Part shown: positions 30,810 through 41,716 of the stretch, one piece after another
How the letters are laid out: every line of letters begins with the position of its first letter
Numbering within the stretch: the stretch's first letter is position 1
DNA from: Bedellia somnulentella
Lineage: Eukaryota; Arthropoda; Insecta; Lepidoptera; Bedelliidae
DNA: 64,000 nt
Direction of reading: 5' to 3'
Assembly: GCA_963576735.1 (NCBI GenBank)
Contig: OY755177.1
Location: 3,224,001-3,288,000 of the forward strand
The notes under the pieces: model-generated
What the model was told of the DNA's origin: nothing
Seen by the model: only the letters and a program-made list of their open reading frames with translations
Databases searched by the model: none
Translations under genes and position numbers: made by a program

Positions 30810-32300
30810 ATTCACACATAAATCCCCGTACCATTGATTCATTTCATTCACAATCAGCTAAATTGATCATCTCTCTCATCTCTCTCTCTCTACATCATCT
30901 TTCACATCACCACACCTTTTGATCTCAAGAGCAGGGGTTTAGTTTGTGTTTATCGTGTAGTTTTAAGGTGTGTAAACTATTTTTGACCTTTGATTTGATG
31001 TAATCATGAAATTTGAAATCAGATTTTTTGTAAACTATTTCAGTCTGTTTTTATACCAAGGTTGTAAATGTTGAGGAAAAACATCACAAGAAAACCTCCA
31101 TCGCTAAATTTATTCAGTTATGTGACATTGAGTGTTTTGCACCCTGTACTGCCTTGCGACAAGAAGGTCACTAAACACTTGGAATCTACTTTTTGACATG
31201 ATTGCTATTATTATTGAGAAAAGCATACATGAAAATTTGTCATCTTCCGCAACGACAGTGGAACAAGCGACGCATATTTTTTTAAACTCTAGCAGTGGTG
31301 GCCCCGTAGTAAATTGTAAGTGGCTGCCCAAATGCTGCATACAAAACTTTCTTCTTTGCCTTTTTTTATGAACATATCACGAAGAATTATCTTTTATAAG
31401 CTGAATTTGCAGATAACTACTGTTTATTTAGTTGTGTTTGAAAGTCTTATAGTATATTTTTCAAAATAAAGTGAATAACTATCGTTTTTAGAACATCAAA
31501 AGTTTAAATTTACTGATTTTATTGTTGCTTCGTAAGATGTTTGCAAAGAGAAGAAGCGACAAAGAAACTGCTTACATCCACATTTTTTATTTATCCATAA
31601 AATAATTTGTACAAATTTTGGTTTAAATATTTTTATTTTTTAAAGAAGTTCTATTAGACCAAACCAAACGCTAGTTTGACATAATTAAACTAAATAGTCC
31701 ATCACAAAAACTGATCATATAAACTGGGTAGAAAAATCCTCACCAGACCCTTATTCCAGGGCATAACGAGAGAAGACCAATAGCTTCACGGAAATAATCA
31801 CGTGCGCGTTGAGTCCACGTTGTTTAAAAAATCTTGAATACTGTATTAAGATTTTTTTAAAAGCATTGCTTTTTTTTCTTGTTATTGCCTTTTCTAACAA
31901 CGCCACAAGGCAATTAAAATATGTCAGAGGGAAGTTTGTTGAACATATGGAAGGAAAGTCCCACAAATAAGTAACTTCCTTTATTAAGTCTCCACTTCGG
32001 TATGTAGTTTGTCCTTATTTCTACTGTTAACAGTATTTCTTTTATTAACTTTACTAAATCGACTTATGTCTTTTTGGCAAACATTAAATTCTCAAATATT
32101 TATTGGCAGAGCACACTTAAAAAGCCAATTCCTTAAAATTCTTCGCGCCATGAGTACCTCGAGTAAAAGTTAATCATGTTTTTTTGTAAACTTTGAAAAC
32201 TTAGTTATAATTATAATTAATTGGTTCTGTAGTTAAAATGACTCAAATATAAATGCACAAATTGCTTAGATTTAGAACTACGGAAAAGAATCTTCTACTT
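30810..32300. other. unassigned 1.5-kb stretch
   Basis: Short (TC)n-rich run at ~30873-30895. A damaged F2-like piece may lie at 31065-31150 (TGTTGAGGAAAAACATCAC, TTATGTGACATTGAGTG). No genes seen. Confidence 0.4.
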
Positions 32301-32308
32301 TGATAAAA

Positions 32309-32580
32309 CATACAAACATACTCACATATGCTCACGCCATTAGTTCCCATTGGGGTAGGCGGAGACTATCAATCGCCAGTTTGTACGATCCTGACAAACC
32401 TCCATCTTCTCATTCATGCACTTTTATTCTTCATACTTCGAACACCTGCCTTTTTGAGCACACTTGCTCTTTGGTCCAAATGAGTCCGAAGAGGTGGTCC
32501 TCTACTAACATTACCATCCACATTTGCTCTATAAATCTCTTTCAAAAGTTTACTTTCCTTTATCCTCGCTATTTTTATGG
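32309..32580 (-). mobile_element. L3 LINE 3' fragment
   Basis: Tail CATATGCTCACGCCATTAG, hairpin TCCCATTGGGG, then the RT tail with several deletions (for example the residues between the two C-terminal helices). 5'-truncated. Confidence 0.8.
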
Positions 32581-32584
32581 ATAA

Positions 32585-33235
32585 AAATGGTTTACATAAA
32601 TAAAACGGCTCAAATAAAATAAATCCAAAAGTCAGGCTCAGTCAAGTGCACGTTGCCAATATCATGAAAACCGTGAAAAGTGATGCCAAAGTAAATTGAA
32701 AGTTCGCTGCATTCGTGTCTATCATATTGCATGCGCTATCATCTTTTCGTTGGAATAAAATGCTGTAAAACTGTTATTTATCTTTAAAAAGAATAAAAAG
32801 CATTTTTTTCATTGCATGCTTTTTTATTAAATACAACTTTGGATTGTATGTCTTTGTTGTACTAACAAAAACTTTTTATTATTCTTTTTGCGGTTAGTAG
32901 TTATTTTGATAGGTTTGGTAGTGGATTTTAAAAACAGTTGTTTTATAATTAATTTATTAATTTCATGAAACAATTAGCCATACTTTATTTAAAAGTTACT
33001 GAGTGCCATTGTTTCCCAAGTATGAATGTTTGTTCCAGAATCATTAATTTAAAACAAATTAATAGATAATGATAAAGCTATTTTGAAGTGACTTGCTAAC
33101 GAAGCCAACTCGGTTCATTAGAGTGTTTGCGAACTTGGCAACCGTGGAATCCCGGGTCGATTTTATACGAGGAGATGTCGCCAATGTTACAAAGAAGTGA
33201 AACTTTTACAATAAAATCTGCATTGTTGGTATAAA
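32585..33235. other. unassigned; possible tRNA-like relic
   Basis: 33110-33160 (AACTCGGTTCATTAGAGTG ... GTGGAATCCCGGGTCG) resembles a decayed tRNA-type promoter pair. Nothing else is recognised. Confidence 0.3.
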
Positions 33236-33236
33236 A

Positions 33237-33482
33237 ATACCTACATATATACGGCACTAAATCTCTAGAAGGAATAGCCAGAGCTAAAGAAGTAGAAATT
33301 CCTGAGCCACTTTTGGAAAATTGAGTGAGGAAAAGATGGCAAAATAAAGGTTTTTGGTAACGGCTCTCCAACCACATCGCCCAAAAAAACTTTTAAGGCT
33401 TTAATACCGTTAGTCACCTCTTACATACACCCACCGGAAGAAATAGGGTAGTGCTATTCTCAGCCGATACTTCATAGCAATT
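33237..33482 (-). mobile_element. F1 retroposon, full length
   Basis: Tail ACATATATACGGC, hairpin TCTCTAGAAGGAAT (weakened), AGCCACTTTTGGAAAATTGA, and head GCCGATACTTCATAGCAAT. Confidence 0.8.
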
Positions 33483-33489
33483 GTCAAAT

Positions 33490-34250
33490 GTTGGCATAAC
33501 TATAGTAGTTAGCATCATCATCTATAGAGTGAAAAATAAAAATCATGCAATTAAAGCTTCTATAATAGTTAAAAATCTATGTTACATAAAATATTTAAGC
33601 TAGGATTTATTAAACTATGATAAATTTTAAAGTTAGCTTATTATACAATACGGTACCTGAACCGGAACGCAATAAATAAGTTCTGTCATTACAGTAAACA
33701 AAATTATTTCCGCATTGGGGAGCTAAGTAGGTCAGTAAAAAATACATACATAAAAGTTGCATGGTTAAAAACAAAGGGTAACCAACGTAAAAACAGTCTT
33801 ATTTTGACAAACATTTTGAATTTTTCTTGTATTACGACTCGGATTTGTTTTATGATAGTATAGTTATATAATACGTAGCAAAAATCATAAATTAATATAT
33901 CTACTGTAATCTTGGCTGAAGTAATCAATATAATAAGAATTCAAGTAACATAGATACTTGAAACGTTACTAAAAATTTAAAACCTAGCGTAATCTTAGCG
34001 TTTTTTCACGTTATGTGTGATTTTAACGGACACATCTTAAAAAATAACCTTTTTAAATAAAATATTTTTATTTAGTCTAGGGTATCATAGTTGAGGTACT
34101 CGTATAACATTAATATTATAATAAAAGCCTGATAGTATTTAACGCCAAAAAGTTATTACTATGACACAACTTATCTTAGTGAGAATATATTCTAGGAAGA
34201 AATGAACCTGAATTGTGAAAACTACGTTAATATCTCGATTTCAAACAAAC
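33490..34250. other. unassigned, holds second copy of a dispersed repeat
   Basis: 33575-33672 is the inverted partner of 24479-24583 (TATTATACAATACGGTACC). The remainder is AT-rich without recognisable features. Confidence 0.45.
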
Positions 34251-34262
34251 GATCTAACCAAG

Positions 34263-34632
34263 ACGACGTGATAGCTCAATGGGTAGAACACCGGTTATCG
34301 TGCAAGCGACTAGTGTTCAAATCCCGGGTCGGGCCTACACCAATTTGTCTTTTCTAAAGACATAATATGTGTGGTTAATTTATCATGGTTGTTAACGATG
34401 AGGGAAAACATCGTGAGGAAACCCACATGGCTGAGTTGTACTTAGTCATGTGACAGTGTATTCGTACAAAACGGCGATAAGCCTGCCCCCTATCACGTGA
34501 GTACACTGTCCATGCAAAACGTGGGTACTCTGAACACCAGGTGACAAAGTCACGTGATGTTCAGAAGTATTAGTACCTCTGCCAACCCTTTCGGGGATAT
34601 TCGGCGTGAACGTTTATGTTATGTTATGTTAT
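34263..34632 (+). mobile_element. F2 SINE, full length, reference copy
   Basis: A box TGATAGCTCAATGGGTAG and B box GTGTTCAAATCCCGGG, about 45 bp apart, form a plausible pol III type 2 promoter. The body has TCATGTGA, then two TCACGTGA sites ~60 bp apart, then CCTCTGCCAACCCTTTCGGG-GATATTCGGCGTGAACG and (TTATG)n. It is flanked by GATCTAACCAAG (34251-34262) and GATCTAACTAAG (34633-34644). Young by appearance. Confidence 0.9.
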
Positions 34633-34644
34633 GATCTAACTAAG

Positions 34645-36395
34645 TGCCCAAAGGCCAGTTATTTTACCGCTATTAGGTTCAATAAGTCAAACGTACAATT
34701 TCAATTCAAATATAAGTCAGTAGACATTACAAATTCATTTCAAGCGTATCATCCGAATTGGCGCGATCACAAAGCAATATTCAATGAACGAACATAGAGG
34801 TCCTTTGATTCAACACAATGCTGTGCCAAGCTGTATAAGGCACGAATTTCGGGAGTCACAGTAGACTGCATACCCTATAAAATTGAATACTTTTGAAATG
34901 TGATCAGAATTGTGCGATAAGCGATTTAAGACGCGACCAGCGGATTTTAAACACTTTTTAATAGTGGTATTGAACCGATGACATTGATCTGACATTTATT
35001 TTCGAAATAATGTTGCTACAGGTAGTAAATACATAGGGCAGTATAAGACCCTTGTTTGTTGATTATTGTAATAAAATTTAGACAGCTACATTAATATATT
35101 GTTTTATAAGTATATAAATTCTAGCCTCTTCAACTAGGGGCAAGACTAACTTAGTAACTACTATGATATTGGTAAATTTCTATCATCATCAGTCACAACC
35201 ACTTATTTCTATTCACACGTATAAAAATATTTTAAAATAAAGCATTATTGGTGATAAATCTCGAACAGTCACGTAACAAACCTGATTACCTTAACCCACC
35301 TGTTACGGCAACCACGGGAAAAAATGGTTTAGTGCTATTCACAGCCAACACTATAAAGCTATACAGAAATTTTTATTACTTATATTATTTTCTCCCAATT
35401 GTCGCGTAGCTAAAATAAACTGGTGGCAGTAACGATTGATGTCTCATAGTTTTAATGGTTGGTTCGTGTCACAATTATGACTGAATGGCATGCTCACGTG
35501 ATTCACACATTTCTTTGTTTTGGAACAAAGAAAAGTTTCTTTCGTTTTGCTTTTATTTGGTGTATGTAGTACTTTTGGTTGCTGACTCACAGAAGAAATC
35601 TGAAAAAATAAAACAATCAATATTACTTTTGGAAGATTGCATGTACTGTAGAGGGTATAATTTCTACTACTAAAGTGATCATCAAGATTTCAAAGATATT
35701 TTTATTAAAAAAACAGCTAATTATTTACTTCACATCAATGGTGTAAAAACCAATATAATACAGTTTAACAAAAGCATAACATTAAAGTGTTTTTCTGTTT
35801 AGGTTTGTAATCAACTCGTTTATCGAAATTTTGAAGTTTCCAATCGAAATCATTTCGTCGCTCGTTCGTTTTATACTTTTCCCTAACGTCGTTTTTTACA
35901 AATATGATACTTTTACTTAAATTACAAATACTTTAAAAAAACTATTGAGAAGAAAAAAAAGAGATGGTAGAGATAGAGATGGTAGAGTTAACTTATCGCT
36001 TGTCGTCTCGTCTGGTATATACCTAGGCAATAGAATAACTAAAAATACAAACTGTCACCTTCAATGTACAAGTACTAAGAAAATTGCTCGAAACGACTCT
36101 CATTGAAAAGCTTCAGATAATGACTCCCCAGTAATGAGACCACTTAACTATAAAGACCTAGGGCGGAGATAGAACGAAATAAACGATTCTGTAATCCTGA
36201 ACTGAGAGGTTTGAGGATCTTTTTATATTTTTTGTCAAGTTGTCTGTACATTTAAAATGATGAAAGTCACGAAGTTTTTCTACTATGTAACAATTTTTAC
36301 TCGTATTATCCCACAAAACATCCAAAAGTGTCTATAGAATTGCTTATTCTGAGGTTTTGCTTATATCTGTTTTAGGAACTTTAAAAGTGAGAATA
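34645..36395. other. largely unassigned; old F1 inside
   Basis: Apart from an F1 remnant at 35215-35362 (TTATTGGTGATAAATCTCG, CCACGGGAAAAAATGGTTTA) nothing is recognisable. The 62-codon frame at 35485-35673 has no motif. Confidence 0.45.
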
Positions 36396-36399
36396 TACT

Positions 36400-36460
36400 A
36401 AAATCCCGGGTCGATCCTACACCAATTTGATATTTATAATGTCATATGTGATTAATTTGG
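36400..36460 (+). mobile_element. F2 SINE head-proximal fragment
   Basis: AATCCCGGGTCGATCCTACA then CCAATTTGATATTTATAATG-TCATATGTG, matching the B box and following bases of F2. Confidence 0.6.
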
Positions 36461-36479
36461 GTGTCATACGTTTCACCGA

Positions 36480-36600
36480 ATGTCGCGAGCTCTACGCACG
36501 CGAGCTCGAAAAAATATTTGAGTAGTACGCGAGCTCGAAAATACGGGAATTCGAAAACCGCCAGCTCGAAAGACGTTGGCGCGAATCACGTTTCACCGAA
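36480..36600 (+). repeat. cluster of CGAGCTCG half-repeats between TTTCACCGAA copies
   Basis: GCGAGCTC occurs three times and CAGCTCGAAA/GAATTCGAAA variants twice more within ~90 bp. The cluster is bounded by ACGTTTCACCGAA at ~36469 and ~36589. Several units read CGAGCTCGAAAA. Its CpG density is unlike the surroundings. Function unknown. Confidence 0.6.
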
Positions 36601-36649
36601 AATCTTTCGTATGGTTTATCAGTTTGAAAAGCAGATTATAATTAATGTC

Positions 36650-36795
36650 TTACGCCCGATTTCTGAATTGAGTATTAAAGCTGAGAACGACTTAAGTATC
36701 GTTTTGTCTCATTCAGTTGTTAAGATTTCAATGCGACAGAACGATACTTAAGTTGTTCACAGCTGGAATACTCAATTTAGAAATCGGTCGTTAAT
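36650..36795. mobile_element. ~145-bp foldback MITE-like hairpin
   Basis: The left arm CCGATTTCTGAATTGAGTAT ... GACTTAAGTATCGTT is inverted as AACGATACTTAAGT ... ATACTCAATTTAGAAATCGG. Arms are ~55 bp with a ~35-bp centre. Confidence 0.8.
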
Positions 36796-36967
36796 CTTAT
36801 TATTATTAAACATATTTTCTTTGAAGGTACTTTGACTTTTTAGTTAGTGATGTTATTTTCATCCACCCTCATTAAAATAATGTAGAACAAAACATAATGG
36901 TGCATTTAACTAAACGCAGTAGACGTGTATTTTTGTAAAAAAAAGAGGTTAGAATATCGTTTTTTTA

Positions 36968-37113
36968 GTTTCGGTTTAGAATAGCACAACACCATTGCTT
37001 CCGGTGGGTGAACGTAAGAAGCGACGGAAGGCGGCGGTTGTTGGAGACCCATCGCCAACAACCTTTATTTTTCCATCTTCTCCCTCTTGAGTATATGTAT
37101 GTATTTATGTAAC
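36968..37113 (+). mobile_element. F1 retroposon, internally deleted
   Basis: TTTCGGTTTAGAATAGCACA, then a jump to GGTTGTTGGAGACCCATCG, then directly to CTTGAGTATATGTATG; the hairpin region is deleted. Confidence 0.7.
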
Positions 37114-37119
37114 TTTCAA

Positions 37120-37983
37120 AAAGGGAAAAGATGGTAAAAATAAAGGTTTTTGGTGATGGGTCTCCAACCGCATCGCGCAAAAATCCAATAAAAGCGGCCA
37201 AGAGCGAGATGGACTCGCTAATGAAGGGTTCCGTAGCAGCACTAGCAGCAGGTAGGTAACATAGTAATATACAAGTTTAAAATGTTTAGTTTAAAATGTT
37301 ATTTACTTATCACTGATTTACTATAAGAAAACAATGGTTCACGTTTTATGCGTAAGGCCTGTGATAGTAAAATTATTGTTATATATTTCAGTGAAATTAA
37401 TAAATTAGGTAAGTAATTTGATTTATGACGTTTAAAAATAGAACTACTGGCTAGATCTCATTCAAACCAATTTTCGTTAGTAGTTTGTATAGTAATACAC
37501 ATCATATATTTTTTTCAGTTTTATCATGCCCATATTTTAGAAGTTACGGGGGGGGGACACACATTTTACCACTTTGGAAAAGTCTCTCGCGCAAACTATT
37601 CAGTTTTGAAAAAAATGATATAAGAAACCTCAACATCATTTATACCTTTTGATAGATACCCCACACGTATAGGTTTGATGAAAAAACATTTTGGTTTTTT
37701 TTTCAGATTTTATTTTAAAATCTTAATGCGGTTTACAGAATACATCTACGCACCAATTTTCAATAATGTAGTTCTTATAGTTTCGGAATAAACTGGCTGT
37801 GACATACGGACGGATGGACGGACGGACGGACGGACAGACAGACAGACATGACGAATCTATAAGGGTCCCTTTTTTTGCCATTTGGCTACGGAACCCTAAA
37901 AAGCCCCAATACCCTAAGTCGCCTCATACGACACCCGTGGGTAGAAAGGGGTAGCGACATTCTAAGCCGGCACTATATGGAAA
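37120..37983 (-). mobile_element. F1 retroposon split by a 700-bp repeat
   Basis: Halves at 37120-37199 (AGATGGTAAAAATAAAGG ... CGCAAAAATCCAATAAAA) and 37899-37983 (AAAGCCCCAATACCC ... AAGCCGGCACTATATGG), subfamily b. Confidence 0.8.
37200..37898 (+). mobile_element. 700-bp repeat inserted in F1
   Basis: Begins GCGGCCAAGAGCGAGATGG-ACTCGC and GAAGGGTTCCGTAGCAGC, and ends with a (GGAC)n/(GACA)n array (~37808-37848), CATGACGAATCTATAAGGG and TTTGGCTACGGAACCCTAA. I remember this head and tail as a very common repeat of Lepidoptera and other insects, but do not assign a class. There is no coding content. Confidence 0.7.
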
Positions 37984-37984
37984 T

Positions 37985-38675
37985 TTTTATGGCATGGTGT
38001 ATTATATGTTCGTATATATTTATATCCACCCATCATTTTGAACTATAGAAATATATTTATTGGTTCACCGTGTGCCTGTATTGCTATAATCACGTTAGGC
38101 TGGTTAACTTCTAGACACGGTGTTCTACAATCTGATCCCACCGTATCTTCTACCTGATTATAGTTGCGTAGTATTGATTTTGCTATTTTTAAAAGCTTGA
38201 GCTAGACTATATGGAATATTTAATAGTTAACAAATTAGTCAGGTTTTTATTTAATTTCTTATATTTCTAATTAGTATAATTTGATAAGTTATGAATGTCA
38301 TCTTCCTTTTAACGAAAGCCTTTAATAATTTTGAAAAAGCCCTTACACTGAATAATATCATTAAACCCACGAAAAATATGAGGTAATTGTTTTCTTGAAG
38401 CTACAATACTGAAAAATGTAATACTGTAAAAAATGATTAAATTAAGATTAAATCATGTGGTATTGGCACCGCTATCTTTTTTTAGATGTTTCTTCAACTA
38501 TATAATTAATCATAAGTCAGTGTCCACAAAATTTTTATACAAACATTCATATAGACTACAATAGAAAACTTTATCTAACACAAAAAAAAAACAATGAAAA
38601 GGACAACTGACCTTAATGTTAAAAACTACCTCTATTCGTTCCAATTTAAGTACGCTAGTAGCGTTTTTTCGATTG
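37985..38675. other. unassigned sequence
   Basis: AT-rich; no family match, no frames of note. Confidence 0.4.
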
Positions 38676-38679
38676 TGGC

Positions 38680-38855
38680 AAAAACCTCCCGAGCTCCATC
38701 ATTGAAATTCATCAATCTCAAACTTCCCTTTTTAGTCTTCAAGCAACAGCCTTTTTTGAGTAGGAAAGCATTCTTAACTTGATCTAAATAAGTGCTCCGT
38801 GGTCTTCTTACAAAATTACCATTATCGTTGTCTCTTTCTTCAAAACAAACTTTCT
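38680..38855 (-). mobile_element. L3-related LINE fragment, old
   Basis: The minus strand keeps the order of the L3 RT tail: CTCCATCATTGAAATTCATC, AACAGCCTTTTTTGAGTAGG, TTGATCTAAATAAGTGCTCC-GTGGTC. It is diverged enough to be a sister subfamily. Confidence 0.6.
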
Positions 38856-38934
38856 TTCACTGTGTAATATGAATTAAATTTTACAAGACTCAAACAAAAA
38901 GTCGGTGTTGTATATCCCAAAACTAATTTTGATA

Positions 38935-39195
38935 CCTGGGGTTCACAGAACCTACGTTTTGCTTGGACAGAGCATTCAAGTAACTGGGGGCGAGCCTGTC
39001 CCCGCTATATTACAAATACACCTTACAAAGTTTTCCCTCACTGTAAAAAAATCTTGATTTATTCACCATACATACGATATAAGAGAAGAGACATTGGTGT
39101 ATACCCGACACAGGATTCCAACTAACGCCTTTTTTATCGCAACGCAAGCGATGATCTTCCCACGCTTCCCAAGCTATCATGGTTGTGTTATAAAT
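38935..39195 (-). mobile_element. F2 SINE, old, 3' end missing
   Basis: CCTACGTTTTGCTTGGACAG, AAAGTTTTCCCTCACTG, ACATTGGTGTATACCCGAC, and GCTATCATGGTTGTG at the head side. Confidence 0.65.
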
Positions 39196-39215
39196 TATAC
39201 GAACACCTAAAAAAA

Positions 39216-39370
39216 CATATATACATATACTCACGGCTATAAATCCCTAGAAGGGGTAGCCAGAGCTAAGGAACTAGAAGTTCCTCAGCCACTTTTGGAA
39301 AGTTGAGTGGGGAAAAGATGGCAAAATAAAGGTTATTGGTGATGGGTCTCCAACCGCATCGCCCTAAAGA
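39216..39370 (-). mobile_element. F1 retroposon, 5'-truncated
   Basis: Tail and hairpin are intact (CGGCTATAAATCCCTAGAAG). The copy ends after CAACCGCATCGCCC. Confidence 0.8.
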
Positions 39371-39651
39371 AACTTTTTCCAATATATTTTAGCTGTGCTT
39401 TCATGCTTCTTTTTATATCAAAATTTACAAGTACCTACCATGCACCCGTGTAGGGATAAGATCACTATAGTGTAACATATTTTATGACTTCATTCGTTGT
39501 CTGAGATTCAACAATTTAAACGAAGCCTGTAAGACCGTAATGGCTTTTTAAACACTTGGCTGTTAATTACAGTGTTCCATATTCATGCTTGACAACACCA
39601 AATTCGATTTTACGAAGGCAACTATGTATTTGCGTCGTTAATCCATCTAGT

Positions 39652-40140
39652 GTAGTGCCGGATTAGAATGTCACTACCCCTTTCTATCCACGGGTGTTGT
39701 AATGATAATGATGCGGTCATGTGGCTGGACCGATTTAGGTCACGGCGACCGCTTCAAAAGTTTAGGACTCGCTCGTGAGCTCGCATGTGGCTTGTCTAGC
39801 CAATCTTATTTGTGAAGATCCTCGCACGTTGCGGGCATGTGATCACACCATTGATATAGTGATATTGGGTTAGCACATCTGGTCGGGCTTTTAACTCATC
39901 GCGCTTGGTGTCCGGGTGTCCGCTGAGTGTCCTCTTACGGGTGTTGTAAGAGGCGGCTAAGGGTGTGGGGCTTATAAAGTGGTCTTTGGGCGATACAGTT
40001 GGAAAGGCATCACCAATGATACTTTAATTCTACCATCTTGTCCCCCATCAACTTCCAAATGTGGCTGAGGTGTTCCCAGTTCTGAAGCTCTGGCTACTCC
40101 TTTCTGGGATTTATGGCCGTGAGTATATGTTTATGTTATG
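39652..40140 (+). mobile_element. F1 retroposon (subfamily c/b) interrupted by a 234-bp element
   Basis: Head TAGTGTAGTGCCGGATTAG to 39702, resumes at 39950 (GAGGCGGCTAAGGGTGTGGG) and runs to GGGATTTATGGCCGTGAGTA. It is split by the insertion 39703-39936. Confidence 0.85.
39703..39936 (+). mobile_element. 234-bp short element with 13-bp target duplication
   Basis: Starts TGATAATGATGCGGTCATGT-GGCTGGACC, ends GAGTGTCCTCTT, and is GC-richer than its surroundings. Flanked by ACGGGTGTTGTAA at 39690-39702 and 39937-39949. No inverted ends or poly-A; GATGATGATG-type starts are seen in other insect SINEs. Single copy here, family unknown. Confidence 0.8.
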
Positions 40141-40332
40141 TGATTTTACGAAGGTATCTATGTATTGGCTTCGTTAATCCATCTAGTCGCTTGACTGGGC
40201 GATGCCGGAAGCAAATTATTACAGACTTCCGAGTTGATAACTTATATCCGCCTTCACGTTTATATTTATTTTTACGACTAAATTAAGTACAAGTTATAAA
40301 ATAGATTGATGTTTCGTATTCTTATAACATAG

Positions 40333-40428
40333 TATTTTCTGAGATTTTCACGATTGCACATTATAATTAAAACAACTATTGATTTTAGGATATTTTAATT
40401 ATTCAAATCAATAGTTGTTTTGCTTATA
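40333..40428. repeat. solo Penelope-terminus palindrome
   Basis: ATTTTCACGATTGCACATTA with AACAACTATTGATTTTAGGA, and inverted CAAATCAATAGTTGTTTTG, matching the outer ends of the Penelope unit at 26.5-29.5 kb with no coding part between. Confidence 0.7.
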
Positions 40429-40547
40429 ACATTTTTGTTGTTTTAGTTTTTAATATAAACAGGTAAGAGGGAAATGATTGTTTTATACCTGTAGATACAA
40501 AGATGTAGTAATCAAAAAATAGGCTTTATTGGAAACTGCAGGCATAC

Positions 40548-40770
40548 CTGGGTGATGTTAGCTAAGAATAGCACAAACCCGTTCCTTCCCGCGGTTGTCG
40601 TAAAAGTAACTTAGGGTCACTGTGGGCTTTTATGCCATTCAAGGCCGATACGGTTGGGAAATCATCACCAACAATCTTTTATTTTAAAATCTATTCTTCA
40701 CTCAATTCCAAAAGTAGCCCAGTAGTTTCTACTTTAAGGCTCTGGGAACCCGTTTTTGCGAGCCAAGTAG
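40548..40770 (+). mobile_element. F1 retroposon, old
   Basis: GCTAAGAATAGCACAAACCC, TACGGTTGGGAAATCATCAC, TTCACTCAATTCCAAAAGTA, AAGGCTCTGGGAACCCG. The tail is lost. Confidence 0.65.
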
Positions 40771-40820
40771 CCAAGAGCAAAAATACGCTGAAACTAAATT
40801 AATAATGAGGTATTAAAAGA

Positions 40821-41187
40821 CCGTGATAGCCCAGTGGGTAGAACACTCGGTTATAGTGCAAACGACTAGTGTTCAAATCCTGGGTGGGGCCTACACCAAT
40901 TTGTCTTTTCTAAAGACATATGTGTGGTTAATTTATCATGGTTGTTAACGGTGAGGGAAAACATCGTGAGGAAACCCACATGGCTGAGTTGTACTTAGTC
41001 ATGTGACAGCGTATTCGTACAAAACGGCGATAGGCCTGCCCCCTATCACGTGAGTACACTGTCCATGCAAAACGTGGGTACTCTGAACACCGGGTGACAA
41101 AGTCACGTGATGTTCAGAAGTATTAGTACCTCTGCCAACCCCTTCGGGGATATTCGGCGTGAACGTTTATGTTATGTTATGTTATTA
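40821..41187 (+). mobile_element. F2 SINE, full length, 9-bp target duplication
   Basis: All F2 parts present: CGTGATAGCCCAGTGGGTAG to CCCCTTCGGGGATATTCGGC and the (TTATG)n tail. Flanks ATTAAAAGA (40812-40820; 41188-41196). Confidence 0.9.
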
Positions 41188-41426
41188 ATTAAAAGATCGT
41201 CTTTCCAACAATTTAAACTAAACTTGTAGCGCGCGACAAAAAACATAAAGAATTTCAAATGACGTTTAATATAAAGCAATGGAACACAGATGCAATAAGA
41301 TAATAACTACGGCGTGCTTCTTATAATAGAACGGCTAAGTCGGTAGTCTTCTATATAAAAGAAAAACAGTAGTATATAGTGTGTTATTTGAGCATCATCA
41401 CATTATATAAACAGTATGTAATTAGC

Positions 41427-41657
41427 TTTGTAGTGTCGGCTTAGAATAGCTTTTCTTCCGGTGGGTGTACTTAAGAGGCGACTAACCGGTACTGGGGCTT
41501 TAAAGGGATTATTGGGCGATGCGGTTGGAGACCCATCACCAACAACCTTTATTTTACCATCTTTTCCCCACTCAACTTTCCAAAGGTAGCTGAGGAATTT
41601 CTCATTTCTTAGCTCTGGCTACCCCATCTAGGGATTTATAGCCGTGAGTATATGTAT
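41427..41657 (+). mobile_element. F1 retroposon with ~13-bp target duplication
   Basis: TTTGTAGTGTCGGCTTAGAA to GCCGTGAGTATATGTATG. A short deletion in the head removes CACTACCCCG. Flanks GTATGTAATTAGC (41414-41426; 41658-41670; partly shared with the tail). Confidence 0.85.
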
Positions 41658-41716
41658 GTATGTAATTAGCATTTTTATTAATATGTTTTTAAACGATCAC
41701 GTGAGAAATTGTAGCT

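Noticed and set aside
34263..34340. tRNA gene
   Set aside because: A and B boxes are present, but the acceptor and anticodon stems do not pair as in a tRNA, and a SINE body follows directly.
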